Assembly: GCF_014698235.1 (NCBI RefSeq)
Contig: NZ_JACJSP010000006.1
Location: 1 to 64,000 of the forward strand
Direction of reading: 5' to 3'
Source of the DNA: Limnothrix sp. FACHB-406
Lineage (GTDB): Bacteria; Cyanobacteriota; Cyanobacteriia; CACIAM-69d
Length of the DNA stretch: 64,000 bases
Below the pieces are notes generated by a model, which ran no database searches, was not told the origin of the DNA, and was given only the letters and a program-made list of their open reading frames with translations. The position numbers and the translations under genes are program-made. Below, in pieces: positions 1 through 8,996 of this stretch; position 1 is the stretch's first letter; each line of letters starts with the position of its first letter.

Positions 1-78
1 TCGGAGACGAGCGAAGGGATGATCTACGGCTGCTTAATGCATTTGATGGTGAAACGATTAGCGGGGATGGCTGATTAA
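1..78 (+). CDS. C-terminal 25 residues of a truncated protein, possibly a transposase
   Basis: Frame 1 is open from the window edge to a TAA at 76-78. The final residues read IYGCLMHLMVKRLAGMAD. A basic, hydrophobic tail of the HLMVKRLA type resembles the ends of IS4/IS5-type transposases, but 25 residues are too few to be sure. No clear terminal inverted repeat is visible after the stop. It could equally be the end of an unrelated gene. Confidence 0.3.
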   Translation, partial: SETSEGMIYGCLMHLMVKRLAGMAD

Positions 79-148
79 TATTGTCTTTATAAATCAGCTC
101 TGAGGAACGATCGGAGGGCAAACGGCAACAGGGGCGATCAGGCAAAGG

Positions 149-183
149 GGGGGCAGACAAGGGCGATCGCCCGTCTAGCCCCC
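149..183 (-). terminator. Hairpin downstream of fabI
   Basis: GGGGGC, AGAC and GGGCGA on the left pair with TCGCCC, GTCT and GCCCCC on the right, forming a long GC-rich hairpin whose tip is a HIP1-like GGGCGATCGCCC palindrome. It begins about 70 bases past the fabI stop. The T-run on the transcribed side is short (CCCTTTGCC), so it may act as a weak terminator or transcript-end stabiliser. Confidence 0.45.
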
Positions 184-256
184 ATGGGTTATGGGTTACG
201 AATCCCAGGACGAATCTCAGGCTGTGGAGAATGGGGCCAACAGCTACATTCCACAG

Positions 257-1036
257 CTACATCCCAACGATGTTGTAGCCCGCGTCCACGTAAATCACCT
301 GGCCCGTAATCCCGCTAGACAAATCGCTGCACAAAAAGGCCGCCGTATTGCCCACTTCCACTTGGGTGACCGTGCGGCGCAGGGGGGCCGTTTCTTCCAC
401 GTGGTGAATCATGTCCAAAATGCCGCCCACCGCCGAAGAAGCCAGCGTCCGAATGGGGCCCGCCGAAATGGCGTTCACCCGAATTCCCTTTTCACCCAAT
501 TCCGTGGACAAGTAGCGCACGCTGGCTTCCAAGGCCGCCTTGGCCACGCCCATCACGTTGTAGTTCGGCACAGCCCGCACGCTGCCCAGGTAGCTGAGGG
601 TGATGATGCTGCCGTTGTCGTTCAGCAGGGGCTTGGCTGCTGCTGCCAACTTGGTCAGGGAATAGGCGCTGATGTCTAAAGCGCGGGCAAAGCCTTCGCG
701 GGACGTGTTGCTGAAATCTCCGGTCAGTTCTTCCTTGCCAGCAAAGGCCAGGCAGTGGATCAAGATGTCAAAGTTGCTCCACTTGCTCTGGATGGTGGTG
801 AAGGTTTCGGCCACCTGGGCATCGTCCTGCACATTGCAGGGCACCAGAAAGGTGGGGTTGAGGGGTTCAATCAACTCGGCCACTTTCTTTTCGGCCTTGC
901 CCTTGTCATCGGGGAGATAGGTGGCGGCAATTTCGGCCCCGGCCGCGTGGAGCTGTTGGGCAATGCCCCAGGCGATCGAGCGGTTGTTGGCAATCCCCGT
1001 AACGAGGGCTTTTTTTCCAGAGAGGTTGAGCAGCAT
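257..1036 (-). CDS. fabI: Enoyl-[acyl-carrier-protein] reductase (NADH)
   Basis: Catalyses the last reduction of the fatty-acid elongation cycle (type II FAS) in the cytosol. The 259-residue protein is the usual length. It shows the FabI nucleotide-binding start GIANNRSIAWGI, which differs from the classical SDR TGxxxGxG motif, and the catalytic Tyr-x6-Lys stretch YNVMGVAK. The C-terminus SSGITGQVIYVDAGYNIVGM is typical of the family. I start at the ATG giving MLLNLSGKK; an ATG seven codons upstream is also in frame but would add an atypical extension. The gene stands alone, transcribed away from ntcA. Confidence 0.95.
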   Translation of the reverse strand: MLLNLSGKKALVTGIANNRSIAWGIAQQLHAAGAEIAATYLPDDKGKAEKKVAELIEPLNPTFLVPCNVQDDAQVAETFTTIQSKWSNFDILIHCLAFAGKEELTGDFSNTSREGFARALDISAYSLTKLAAAAKPLLNDNGSIITLSYLGSVRAVPNYNVMGVAKAALEASVRYLSTELGEKGIRVNAISAGPIRTLASSAVGGILDMIHHVEETAPLRRTVTQVEVGNTAAFLCSDLSSGITGQVIYVDAGYNIVGM

Positions 1037-1507
1037 AGGTGTTCTAAATTTCAGCAACAGAATCTCAAATCACAAAATCCCAACACCAACTCAAGATCCC
1101 AACACCAACTCAAAATCCCAATCACCGAGTCCCGAGGGCGTTTCCCTTGGCGATCGGGTCAGCGATCGGGCGCGAGGGGCTTGATGGGGCAGTGGTGGGT
1201 TGCAAAGTTGCCATTCAATGGGGATTGGCAGCCCGTTGTTGACTCAAACCGTATCAGAGGCTACAACGAGCGAATTACAATGTTCGAGATTGTAGTGCTG
1301 CGAAGGTGACCTGAATCAGTTTAGACCGGTCAGGGGCTTCTGAAAGACCTTCGCGGGTTTTGAGTTTTGGGCTTGGCGATCGCGAACCTAATCGATTGAG
1401 ATCGGGTCTTGTATCCACCTCTCAAAAAATCAAATCCGAAAAAAATGCGCGAATCGATCGCGCTTGGTATAACGTTTCTCAGTAGTTCGGCAGTTCGGCG
1501 CAGCGAG
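1037..1507. other. Divergent fabI-ntcA intergenic region
   Basis: 471 bases between the fabI start and the ntcA start. It contains a 19-base tandem repeat near the fabI end and presumably both promoters. I looked for an NtcA box (GTA-N8-TAC) upstream of ntcA and found no convincing copy. No further gene is supported. Confidence 0.6.
1077..1133. repeat. 19-base tandem repeat, about 2.5 copies
   Basis: The word ATCCCAACACCAACTCAA recurs with a 19-base period from 1077 and 1096, with a degenerate third copy from 1115. It lies in the fabI leader region, 40-100 bases upstream of the start. Confidence 0.8.
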
Positions 1508-2179
1508 ATGCCCTTATCAGTAGACAAGCCTTTAGCCGTTGTTTTCCGCCAACTGAGCGGAGATTCTTTCTCACCGCCCACTGAGCGGTTTGATCGGGGC
1601 AAAACGATTTTTTTCCCGGGTGATCCGGCTGAACGGGTTTACTTTTTGGTGAAAGGGGCCGTGAAACTCTCCCGTGTCTATGAGGCCGGCGAGGAAATTA
1701 CTGTGGCCCTGCTGCGCGAAAACACGGTTTTTGGGGTGTTGTCGCTCCTGACGGGCAATCGATCAGATCGCTTCTATCACGCCGTGGCCTTCACGCCCGT
1801 GGAGTTGCTGTCGGTGCCGATCGATCGGGTGGAAAAGGCCCTCAAGGATGATCCCGACTTGGCTATGGTGATGCTCCAGGGATTGTCATCGCGAATTTTG
1901 CAAACGGAGATGATGATCGAAACCCTGGCCCACCGCGACATGGGATCTCGGTTGGTGAGCTTTTTGCTGATTCTGTGCCGGGATTTTGGGGTTCCCAGCT
2001 CCGATGGGATCACGATCGATCTGAAGCTCTCTCACCAAGCCATTGCCGAGGCGATCGGGTCTACTCGGGTCACAGTGACTCGGCTACTCGGGGATTTGCG
2101 CGATCGCAAGGCCATCTCAATCCACAAAAAGAAAATTACGGTACACAACCCCGTGAGCCTGGGGAACCAGTTTACCTAA
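1508..2179 (+). CDS. ntcA: Global nitrogen regulator NtcA (CRP/FNR family)
   Basis: Transcription factor that senses 2-oxoglutarate and activates nitrogen-assimilation genes in cyanobacteria. With the ATG at 1508 the protein is 223 residues, the usual NtcA length; the frame is open upstream but those residues are not NtcA-like. An N-terminal cyclic-nucleotide-binding-like beta barrel (about 20-120) and a long dimerisation helix ([29 protein letters not shown] region) precede the helix-turn-helix [20 protein letters not shown], which is essentially the NtcA consensus. Monocistronic as far as can be seen. Autoregulation is known for the family, but no NtcA box could be identified here. Confidence 0.96.
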   Translation: MPLSVDKPLAVVFRQLSGDSFSPPTERFDRGKTIFFPGDPAERVYFLVKGAVKLSRVYEAGEEITVALLRENTVFGVLSLLTGNRSDRFYHAVAFTPVELLSVPIDRVEKALKDDPDLAMVMLQGLSSRILQTEMMIETLAHRDMGSRLVSFLLILCRDFGVPSSDGITIDLKLSHQAIAEAIGSTRVTVTRLLGDLRDRKAISIHKKKITVHNPVSLGNQFT

Positions 2180-2265
2180 CCATCCAACGTCCTCGCCCAA
2201 ACTATCATTGCAAAGGCCTAGATTGTTGGGCAAAGGCCGCTTAAGGAGCGATCGCACAGAGGGCG

Positions 2266-3723
2266 ATGACGATCGGGTATGTACTAATTTTGCTAGCCAC
2301 CTTGGTGTTAGGTGGGGCGATTGCCACCATGGGCGATCGGCTCGGCACCCGCGTGGGCAAAGCTCGCCTCAGCCTGTTCAACCTGCGACCGCGCCAAACG
2401 GCCACCCTCGTCACGATCGTGACCGGCAGCCTGATTTCCGCCTCCACCTTGGGCCTGTTGTTCTTGGCGGGCATTTTTGAACTTGAGGAAATTCAAACGC
2501 GCCTAGGGCGGGCCCGGCGGGAACTGGATCAAGCCCGCGTCCAACAGGATCAGGCCCGCGCTGAACTGAGCCAAATCAACCGATCGCTGCAAGCCTCCCT
2601 GGCCAGGCAAGCCCAAACCCAAAATCGCCTCAATGTGGCCCAAAAGCGTCTGCTCCAGGCCGATAAACAATTCCGACTCGCCAAGGCCCAACTCACCCAG
2701 GTTTCCCGCCGGGCACGGCAACTGCTGAGCGACATCAAAACCCTCCAGGGCGAGCGGCTCAGCCTGCAAAGCGACCTGCAACGCCTTGGGGGAGAAAATC
2801 GCCAACTTCAGGGGGATCGATCGCGTCTTTTGGATGAGCGATCGGCCCTCGATCGCCAGAATCAAACCCTAATTGCCCAAAACCGCGATCGCACCGTCCA
2901 AATCCGCGATCGGGAACAGCGGCTCAAGGACGTGGAATCCCGGCTGCAAGATGCCAACCAGCGGTTTCAGTCGGCCCAATCGGAGCTGCAATCCTTAGAA
3001 GTTTCCGTTCGGCGGCTGGAGCGAGAATCCCAGGCCCTGCGGGAAGGAAACGTGGCCCTGCGGCGGGGCGAAGTGTTGGCGGCCGGCATTTTGCGAATTC
3101 CCTCGCCCGAAATGACCCAAGCGGCGATCGAGCGGTTGTTAGTGGCCGCCAACCGCGCCGCCCTCGAACGCACCCAGCCGGGCATCGGAGCCAATCAACA
3201 GGCCATTTCTCTCTCGCGGGGAGAGGTGGAGCAGGTGATCTCTCAAGTGCGCGATGGTCGCGAATATTACGTGAAAGTAATTTCCACCGCCAACTATCTG
3301 ACCGGCGAAGAACCGCCCATCCGCGTCGTTTTGGATGTGGCGCTGAATCAAATTCTCTTTACCCGTCGCGAAACCCTGGCGATGTCTTCCCTGGATCCTG
3401 CCAACCTGTCGCAACCGGAACTGCGCGATCGTCTGGAACTCGCCTTGGGCCAAGCCCTGTTTCGGGCCCAGCGAGCGGGAGTCGCCGCCGATGGCTTCCG
3501 GGTGGAAAATGTGCCGGGCTTGATCCAATTTGTGCGCTGGCTGGAGTCTCAAACCCAACCCGTCGAGGTGCGGGTGATTGCAGCCCGCGACATTTACACC
3601 GCCGGCCCCCTGTCCCTGTCCTTTGTGGCGGTTCGCAATGGCCAGGTGCTCTACGAAATTGAACCACCCCCAAACACCCCGATTGAATCCCGTCGATCGA
3701 CTCGCCCCAGGCGCATCGGGTAA
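2266..3723 (+). CDS. DUF3084 membrane-anchored coiled-coil protein
   Basis: Function unknown; a family conserved in cyanobacteria. Two hydrophobic segments lie near the N-terminus (about residues 4-24 and 46-72, the second ending GLLFLAGIFELEE). They are followed by a long Gln/Arg/Leu-rich heptad region (about 75-275: LDQARVQQDQARAELSQ and similar) predicted to be a coiled coil, then a globular C-terminal domain of about 200 residues that ends in an Arg-rich tail. The likely topology is a membrane anchor with the coiled coil on one side. It lies 86 bases downstream of ntcA on the same strand, but there is no sign of functional linkage. Confidence 0.85.
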   Translation: MTIGYVLILLATLVLGGAIATMGDRLGTRVGKARLSLFNLRPRQTATLVTIVTGSLISASTLGLLFLAGIFELEEIQTRLGRARRELDQARVQQDQARAELSQINRSLQASLARQAQTQNRLNVAQKRLLQADKQFRLAKAQLTQVSRRARQLLSDIKTLQGERLSLQSDLQRLGGENRQLQGDRSRLLDERSALDRQNQTLIAQNRDRTVQIRDREQRLKDVESRLQDANQRFQSAQSELQSLEVSVRRLERESQALREGNVALRRGEVLAAGILRIPSPEMTQAAIERLLVAANRAALERTQPGIGANQQAISLSRGEVEQVISQVRDGREYYVKVISTANYLTGEEPPIRVVLDVALNQILFTRRETLAMSSLDPANLSQPELRDRLELALGQALFRAQRAGVAADGFRVENVPGLIQFVRWLESQTQPVEVRVIAARDIYTAGPLSLSFVAVRNGQVLYEIEPPPNTPIESRRSTRPRRIG

Positions 3724-3825
3724 GGAAATCTTGCGCATTGGCCGGCCCGCGTCAATGGGGCGCGATCGGGTAGGGGCGTAACCGCGTAACAACGACGAGC
3801 GATTTGGCGATCGAGACCATCTAGC

Positions 3826-4071
3826 TTATTCCAGATCGAGATGATCCAATGTTTCGATCGCTAGGCTCACTTGGGCCTGTCGATCGCGCAGGAACCGATC
3901 GCACTGTTGCAGGCGATCGACCGCAGTGGTGAATTGATCAAAAGCTTGATCCAAATCCAAGTCGCCCGTTTCCAGTTGCCGCACGATCGTTTCCACCTCG
4001 GCCATGGCCGTTTCGTAATGCCAATCGGGGGCGGTTTCAGGAGGGCTGGGTTGGGCTTTAGCGCGGGGCAT
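3826..4071 (-). CDS. xseB: Exodeoxyribonuclease VII small subunit
   Basis: Small subunit of ExoVII, which degrades single-stranded DNA to oligonucleotides together with XseA; xseA is not in this window. The 81-residue product has the family pattern: ETAMAEVETIVRQLETGDLDLDQAFDQF followed by a second helix with LQQCDRFLRDRQAQV. The frame is open upstream for 57 more codons, but that part crosses a palindromic repeat and a 12-base tandem repeat, so the ATG giving MPRAKAQPSPPE is preferred. Divergent from moeA. Confidence 0.88.
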   Translation of the reverse strand: MPRAKAQPSPPETAPDWHYETAMAEVETIVRQLETGDLDLDQAFDQFTTAVDRLQQCDRFLRDRQAQVSLAIETLDHLDLE

Positions 4072-4115
4072 GATCAAAAAGCAATAGCGAGCAGGTAACA
4101 GATCACAATCATAGA

Positions 4116-4135
4116 CAAGGGGTTGAAACCCCTTG
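4116..4135. repeat. Palindromic repeat, variant copy (CAAGGGG family)
   Basis: CAAGGGGTTGAAACCCCTTG is a 20-base near-perfect palindrome followed by CCCCCAACGA. Three further copies with CTTAAG centres lie at 10643, 20103 and 59014. This copy is in the xseB-moeA divergent region, about 45 bases upstream of the xseB start. Confidence 0.85.
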
Positions 4136-4200
4136 CCCCCAACGATATCGCATTCTGCTGGGGCGGTCAGGGTGGAGGCGGGCGGGTGGCGATCGCGCCT

Positions 4201-4236
4201 TGCGGGAATTCTTGCGGGAATTCTTGCGGGAATTGT
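4201..4236. repeat. 12-base tandem repeat, 3 copies
   Basis: TGCGGGAATTCT occurs twice and is followed by TGCGGGAATTGT. It lies 40 bases upstream of the moeA start in the divergent intergenic region. Confidence 0.9.
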
Positions 4237-4275
4237 AGTCACGGGCCGGGAGTTTTAAACTGACGATCGCTCCCT

Positions 4276-5511
4276 ATGCCCAACTCACTAATGATTTCCG
4301 CCCAAGAAGCTGAAGCGATCGCCCTACGGATCACGCCGCCAATCACCGACACTGAATCGATCGCCAGCGTGGCGGCCCTGGGTCGGGTGTTAGCGGAACC
4401 GGTGCGATCGCGCTTGGACTTTCCCCACTGGGACAACTCCGCCATGGACGGCTACGCGGTGCGCCAAGCTGACCTGGCCCAGGGGCCAACAGAATTACAG
4501 GTGATTGAAACGATTCCGGCTGGGGTGGCTCCGCAACAAACTTTGGGCCCCGGCCAGGCAGCGCGGATTTTCACCGGGGCGATGATGCCGCCGGGGGCCG
4601 ACGCGATCGCCATTCAAGAGGACACGGAACCGGCCGGGCCCGATCGGGTGAAGGTGTTGAGCCAGCCGGCCGTGGGGGAATTTGTGCGGGCGAAGGGGAT
4701 GTTTTGCCGATCGGGCGATCAGATTTTGCCCGCTGGGTTGGCGATCGGGCCCGCTGAATTGGCGGTGTTGGCGGCGGCCCAGTGCGATCGGGTCACGGTG
4801 GTGCGGCGGCCGCGGGTGGCGGTGTTTTCCACGGGCGATGAACTGGGCACGATCGATCAACCCCTGCAACCGGGGCAAATTGTTGATTCCAATCAATACG
4901 CCCTGATCGCCTTTTTGCAACAAATGGGTGTGGAGCCGATCGCCCTTGGGGTGGCGCGGGATGATCGCGCCGCTTTGAAAGCTGCCGTTGAACAGGCGAT
5001 CGACCAAGCAGATTTGGTGCTGTCCACGGGGGGCGTGTCCGTGGGGGACTATGACTATGTGGATGCGGTCTTGGCGGAGTTGGGCGGCGAAATTCACGTC
5101 AAATCCGTGGCCGTGCGGCCCGGGAAGCCCCTGACCCTGGCCACCTTTGGCCCCAAGGTTTATGTGGGCTTGCCGGGAAACCCCGTTTCGGCCCTGGTGG
5201 GTTGTTGGCGGTTTGTGGCTCCCCTGTTGCGGAAGCTGTCGGGGCGATCGGGCCCCCACGGGGTGCAGTGGCTGACGGCGCGATCGGCGCAGGATCTGCA
5301 AGGGGCCGGGCGGCGAGAAACTTACCTTTGGGGATCATTGCAGATCATCGAAGGGCAACTAGTCTTTAGCCTGGCCAAAGGCAGCCACAGTTCTGGCAAC
5401 TTGATTAACCTAGCGGGAACCACCGCCCTGGCCCAAGTTCCCCAAGGAACCAGCGAAATTGCCGCCCACAGCGAAATTCAAGTGCTGCTGCTGGGTGGAG
5501 CCGTTGGGTGA
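4276..5511 (+). CDS. moeA: Molybdopterin molybdenumtransferase
   Basis: Inserts molybdate into adenylyl-molybdopterin in the last step of molybdenum cofactor synthesis, needed for example by nitrate reductase. The 411-residue protein has the expected order: an N-terminal MoeA domain with FPHWDNSAMDGYAV, the MogA-like core with VFSTGDEL, GQIVDSNQYAL and STGGVSVGDYDYV, the GLPGNPVSALV motif, and a C-terminal beta-barrel domain. The ATG at 4276 gives the usual N-terminus. No other moa/moe genes are adjacent. Confidence 0.95.
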   Translation: MPNSLMISAQEAEAIALRITPPITDTESIASVAALGRVLAEPVRSRLDFPHWDNSAMDGYAVRQADLAQGPTELQVIETIPAGVAPQQTLGPGQAARIFTGAMMPPGADAIAIQEDTEPAGPDRVKVLSQPAVGEFVRAKGMFCRSGDQILPAGLAIGPAELAVLAAAQCDRVTVVRRPRVAVFSTGDELGTIDQPLQPGQIVDSNQYALIAFLQQMGVEPIALGVARDDRAALKAAVEQAIDQADLVLSTGGVSVGDYDYVDAVLAELGGEIHVKSVAVRPGKPLTLATFGPKVYVGLPGNPVSALVGCWRFVAPLLRKLSGRSGPHGVQWLTARSAQDLQGAGRRETYLWGSLQIIEGQLVFSLAKGSHSSGNLINLAGTTALAQVPQGTSEIAAHSEIQVLLLGGAVG

Positions 5512-5566
5512 TCGCTGGACTGAACCCGATCGACCTCCCCCGCCATCCCCTTGGTTGGATCACTCA

Positions 5567-7717
5567 TTAATTGGTGTAATTCCACCGGGCCCGATATCCC
5601 CGATTATCCAAATGGGTAAAGGAGGAGCCATAGCCCAAACCACCGGGCCACCAGGGATCCAAAATCCGTTGGGCCGCACGCGGCGACAACCCCGCCACCA
5701 CAAAGTCCACACCATGGCCCCGAATGTGGGTTGAGTTGCGGGCCCCACCCACGGCCCGGTTCACGGCCGGGGGCCGATACCAGCTCGTGATGGTGATGGT
5801 GCGATTGCCCAGCCGGGCCCGCACCTCTTGCATTCGCCGGGCCATGGCAATGATGTTTTGGGTGATGGTGGAATTTTCGGGAATCCGCGTGCCATCTTTG
5901 GTGGCTTCACCCCAACTAAAGTTACCGCCCGCAATAATCGGGTCACGAGTCCAGACCGTGCCCAGCCCGGGTACTTGAATCCGCCGTCCCCGATCGGGCA
6001 CAGGGGCAGGGGTGGGAACCGGGGTGGGCCTGGGGACAGGTGCGGGCGCGGGGGCAGGTACAGGTACGGGCGCAGGTGCGGGCGCAGGCGCGGGATCCCG
6101 AGGTGAGGGATAGTCATCCACATTCAGCAGGGTGATGTGGCCCTCAAAAATGAACCATTCCAGCCGGTTATTGATAGGTTTCACCAGCCGAATCCGCAGG
6201 TGATCGCCCACGTCCTCATAGCTGCGAATTTGGAATTCTCCGGGGGAAAGAGCCACCTTCTCCGCATTGCCCAAGCTGCTGGACTGCAAGGGGCGGGTTT
6301 TGAGGAAGGTACTGGTTTTCACCAACATGGTGGCCGGTTCCAAAAAGTCCGCATGGCCCCGGTAAACAAACCATTCCCGTCGATCGCGGATTGGCTCCAC
6401 GGTCAGGATGCGATAGTGGGTTCCTTGCTCGATCGAGTCAATCAGCGACAGTTCCCCGGCGGGCATGGCGGCCACTTCGTTTCGCGGCAGGGCGCTAGCC
6501 TGAACCGGTTGACTTTTGAGGACGGTGTTCTGTTTTAGGATCATCACCTGCCATTGCATGGTGCGCAGATCCGTTTCCAGGGAGCCGATCGCGGCCTGCT
6601 GGGTTTCCAAACCGCGCCACAGTTGCACCAACCGCGTCAAAGCACCCTGTTGATTTGGGGTTGCTCGGTAGGCGGCTGGCAACCGCCGCAGAAAAGAAAG
6701 CAATTCCCGATCGAGCTGGGCGGCGGCGGTGCTGGCTTCAGGGGCCGCCGGATTCGCAAACACAATCGGATTCACCCCCAAGCTGGTGAGGGCCGCGTTG
6801 CGATTGTCCAAATCTCGCCACATGCGGACGGTTTCGGTGGCCGCATTGCGCTGAGTGCCGCTGCCCGCATAGAACTCCGGAACCCGCAGCACAAAGGCCA
6901 GCAGGGCCGGATCGTAATTACGGGGCAACAGGCTTAAGTTGCTGTCGCTGAGTGAGGCGATCGCCGATTGGCGCGAATCCAGTTGCCGCCAAATTTGCAC
7001 CAACCGCAACAGGGCCTCTCGCTGGTGCGGAAAGCCGGAATAGTTGGGCGACAAACGCCGGATGAAGGTGACCAAGGCCGTGTCCAGGGCCGCATCGGTG
7101 TAGTTCAAGGCGGGCAACCCCAAGGAAACCAAGGTGTCCTCCCGGGTGGCCAGGCCACGCCAAATGCGGGTCGCTTCAATCAGGGCTTCCCGTTGATGCA
7201 CGTAGCCTTGATAGAACTGGGGCAGACGCTCGATCGTGTCGAGCAGGGCCCGATCGATGGTGAAGGTGCTGCCGGTGAGGGCGGTGTTGGCGGGAGCAAT
7301 CTGGGTCGATCGCTCCAAGGTGCAAAATTGGCGATAGGCGGCCGTCAGCCGATCGAGCGAGCAACCAGCCAGAATTGGCCCGCCAATGGTTTTGTCTTCA
7401 AACCCCCGAGCCAACACAGCCAACACTTCAGGGCTATATTGTCCAGCGTTCACCTGCCAGATTCGATCGGCCTTCCAACCGGATTGGATCAAAGAATCCG
7501 TTAACCGTCGCACCAACAGGGCCGCTTCCATCACCTGATCCGGCAGGCTGTCCACCTGTTCTTGATCCGCACTGGTTAAGCCCAACCCCCTTTCCCCTTC
7601 TGGGGTTGGCTGATCATGGGCTTCCTGGAGCGCGGGCAAAATGGGCATATGAATTCCCGCTCGCTGGGCAGCCAGGTGAAACAGATGCGCGTCCCGATCA
7701 AGTGCGGTGGTAGCCAT
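5567..7717 (-). CDS. Repeat-containing M15-type peptidase (D,D-carboxypeptidase-like)
   Basis: Likely acts on peptidoglycan or cross-bridge peptides. The 716-residue protein has four parts. The N-terminal half (about 155-375) carries four helical repeats of about 60-70 residues, each with a pattern like LL..I.RLP.FY.G...QREAL....RIWR.L. Next come two tandem SH3-like units (about 395-460 and 465-535), each ending EWFVYRGH or EWFIFEGH. A Pro/Ala/Val linker (about 540-576) follows. The C-terminal domain holds the M15 zinc motif STHIRGHGVDF (His664, Asp671) and a later THLD (His702). I chose the ATG at 7717 over an upstream TTG. No signal peptide is evident. Confidence 0.75.
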   Translation of the reverse strand: MATTALDRDAHLFHLAAQRAGIHMPILPALQEAHDQPTPEGERGLGLTSADQEQVDSLPDQVMEAALLVRRLTDSLIQSGWKADRIWQVNAGQYSPEVLAVLARGFEDKTIGGPILAGCSLDRLTAAYRQFCTLERSTQIAPANTALTGSTFTIDRALLDTIERLPQFYQGYVHQREALIEATRIWRGLATREDTLVSLGLPALNYTDAALDTALVTFIRRLSPNYSGFPHQREALLRLVQIWRQLDSRQSAIASLSDSNLSLLPRNYDPALLAFVLRVPEFYAGSGTQRNAATETVRMWRDLDNRNAALTSLGVNPIVFANPAAPEASTAAAQLDRELLSFLRRLPAAYRATPNQQGALTRLVQLWRGLETQQAAIGSLETDLRTMQWQVMILKQNTVLKSQPVQASALPRNEVAAMPAGELSLIDSIEQGTHYRILTVEPIRDRREWFVYRGHADFLEPATMLVKTSTFLKTRPLQSSSLGNAEKVALSPGEFQIRSYEDVGDHLRIRLVKPINNRLEWFIFEGHITLLNVDDYPSPRDPAPAPAPAPVPVPAPAPAPVPRPTPVPTPAPVPDRGRRIQVPGLGTVWTRDPIIAGGNFSWGEATKDGTRIPENSTITQNIIAMARRMQEVRARLGNRTITITSWYRPPAVNRAVGGARNSTHIRGHGVDFVVAGLSPRAAQRILDPWWPGGLGYGSSFTHLDNRGYRARWNYTN

Positions 7718-7897
7718 GGGTCCAGCCAATCCGTTAAATACGTTTAAATACGTTTGCAGGGTTTAGACGGCCTTGAAGGAGCGTTGAAGGCCGAATCAGA
7801 ATTTGTTCAGACAATTCAGACCATGGGGCAATCGCGCCACTTGCGGCCAAAACATTCCCCACTGTACATTGCGATATTTGCAAACGGGTCGATCGCT

Positions 7898-8722
7898 ATG
7901 CCCCTGTCTCCTCAGTCCTCGCTGGCGGCGATGGCCGCTGCCCTTGCTCCCGGCCTTCGGGCGATCGCTACCGATATGGACGGCACCTTGACCCGATCGG
8001 GTCGATTTTCCAGTCACCTGTTTTTGGCCTTAGAGCGCTTGCAACAGGCCGGAATTCCCGTCCTGATCGTCACCGGGCGATCAGCCGGTTGGGTTAGCGC
8101 CTTGGTGGAATACCTACCGATCGCAGGGGCGATCGCGGAAAACGGCGGTCTGCTCTATCGGCGCGATCGACCCGAGGGACAATGGCTAGTGGACGTAACC
8201 GACCCGATCGCCCATCGCGATGCCTTGGCCGATGTCTTTGGCATCCTCCAAACGGAATTTCATCACCATTTTCCCCACCTGCACCCGGCCCCCGATAACC
8301 GCTTCCGAATCACCGATTGGACTTTTGATCTGGCAGATTTGCCGGGCATCGATCGCCAAACCCTATCGGCCATGGGGGAATCGTTGGCGGTCTTGGGCTG
8401 GGGATTTACCTACAGTGCCGTGCAAGCCCACATCAAGCTCCCAGAACAAAACAAGGCTGCGGGACTCCAACGGGCGATCGAACTGTTGTGGCCCGGTTGT
8501 CCCCTCGATCAAATCCTGACGATCGGGGACAGCCCCAATGATGAAAGCCTGTTTGACCCGACCCTTTTTCCCCGCTCCGTCGGCGTGGCCAACGTGCGTC
8601 CCTACCTCAGCGAGCTGCTCCATCAACCGGCGCACATCACTCCCAGCGCTGAGGGAGAAGGTTTCTGCGAACTAGTGGCCGCCATTCTCGCAGAGGAAAA
8701 GGTTGTGATTTCAGGAGCCTGA
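7898..8722 (+). CDS. HAD-superfamily (Cof/MPGP-like) sugar phosphatase
   Basis: Probable phosphatase of HAD subfamily IIB, which includes mannosyl-3-phosphoglycerate and sucrose phosphatases; the substrate is not determinable here. The 274 residues contain motif I DMDGTLT (about 26-32), motif II VTGRS, the motif III lysine in HIKLPEQNKAAGL and motif IV GDSPNDESLFD. The C2-type cap sits between motifs II and III. The ATG at 7898 (MPLSPQSS) is preferred over one 48 codons upstream, whose extra residues look non-coding. It ends just before a tRNA on the other strand. Confidence 0.82.
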   Translation: MPLSPQSSLAAMAAALAPGLRAIATDMDGTLTRSGRFSSHLFLALERLQQAGIPVLIVTGRSAGWVSALVEYLPIAGAIAENGGLLYRRDRPEGQWLVDVTDPIAHRDALADVFGILQTEFHHHFPHLHPAPDNRFRITDWTFDLADLPGIDRQTLSAMGESLAVLGWGFTYSAVQAHIKLPEQNKAAGLQRAIELLWPGCPLDQILTIGDSPNDESLFDPTLFPRSVGVANVRPYLSELLHQPAHITPSAEGEGFCELVAAILAEEKVVISGA

Positions 8723-8750
8723 TGGCGACACCTGAGTATGGTGAATTGCA

Positions 8751-8822
8751 AGCGGGTGATGGGACTCGAACCCACGACATTCAGCTTGGGAAGCTGACGT
8801 TCTACCACTGAACTACACCCGC
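8751..8822 (-). tRNA. tRNA-Gly (anticodon CCC)
   Basis: The complement folds as a full cloverleaf: acceptor GCGGGTG/CACCCGC, D arm GTTCAGTGGTAGAAC, anticodon stem TCAGC/GCTGA with loop TTCCCAA (anticodon CCC, reading GGG), T arm GTGGG-TTCGAGT-CCCAT, discriminator T. The 3' CCA is not encoded. Confidence 0.95.
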
Positions 8823-8996
8823 GCGGTTGTTACTTTACCCCAATTGCTTGCCTTTGAGCCACTGAATCAACCTCTAGCCAGCCCTCAAGCAAGGGGGATT
8901 GGTAGGTTGATTCTCAGCTTGGGGGCCCGGAATTTTGAGCGCGGATAGTATTCTAGCACTGGACTTTCTCGCGCGATCGCCCCTGGAGCTTCGGTT

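Noticed and set aside
1300-1507. NtcA-binding site (GTA-N8-TAC) for autoregulation of ntcA
   Set aside because: GTA words are present but none has TAC at the right spacing; reporting one would be guesswork.
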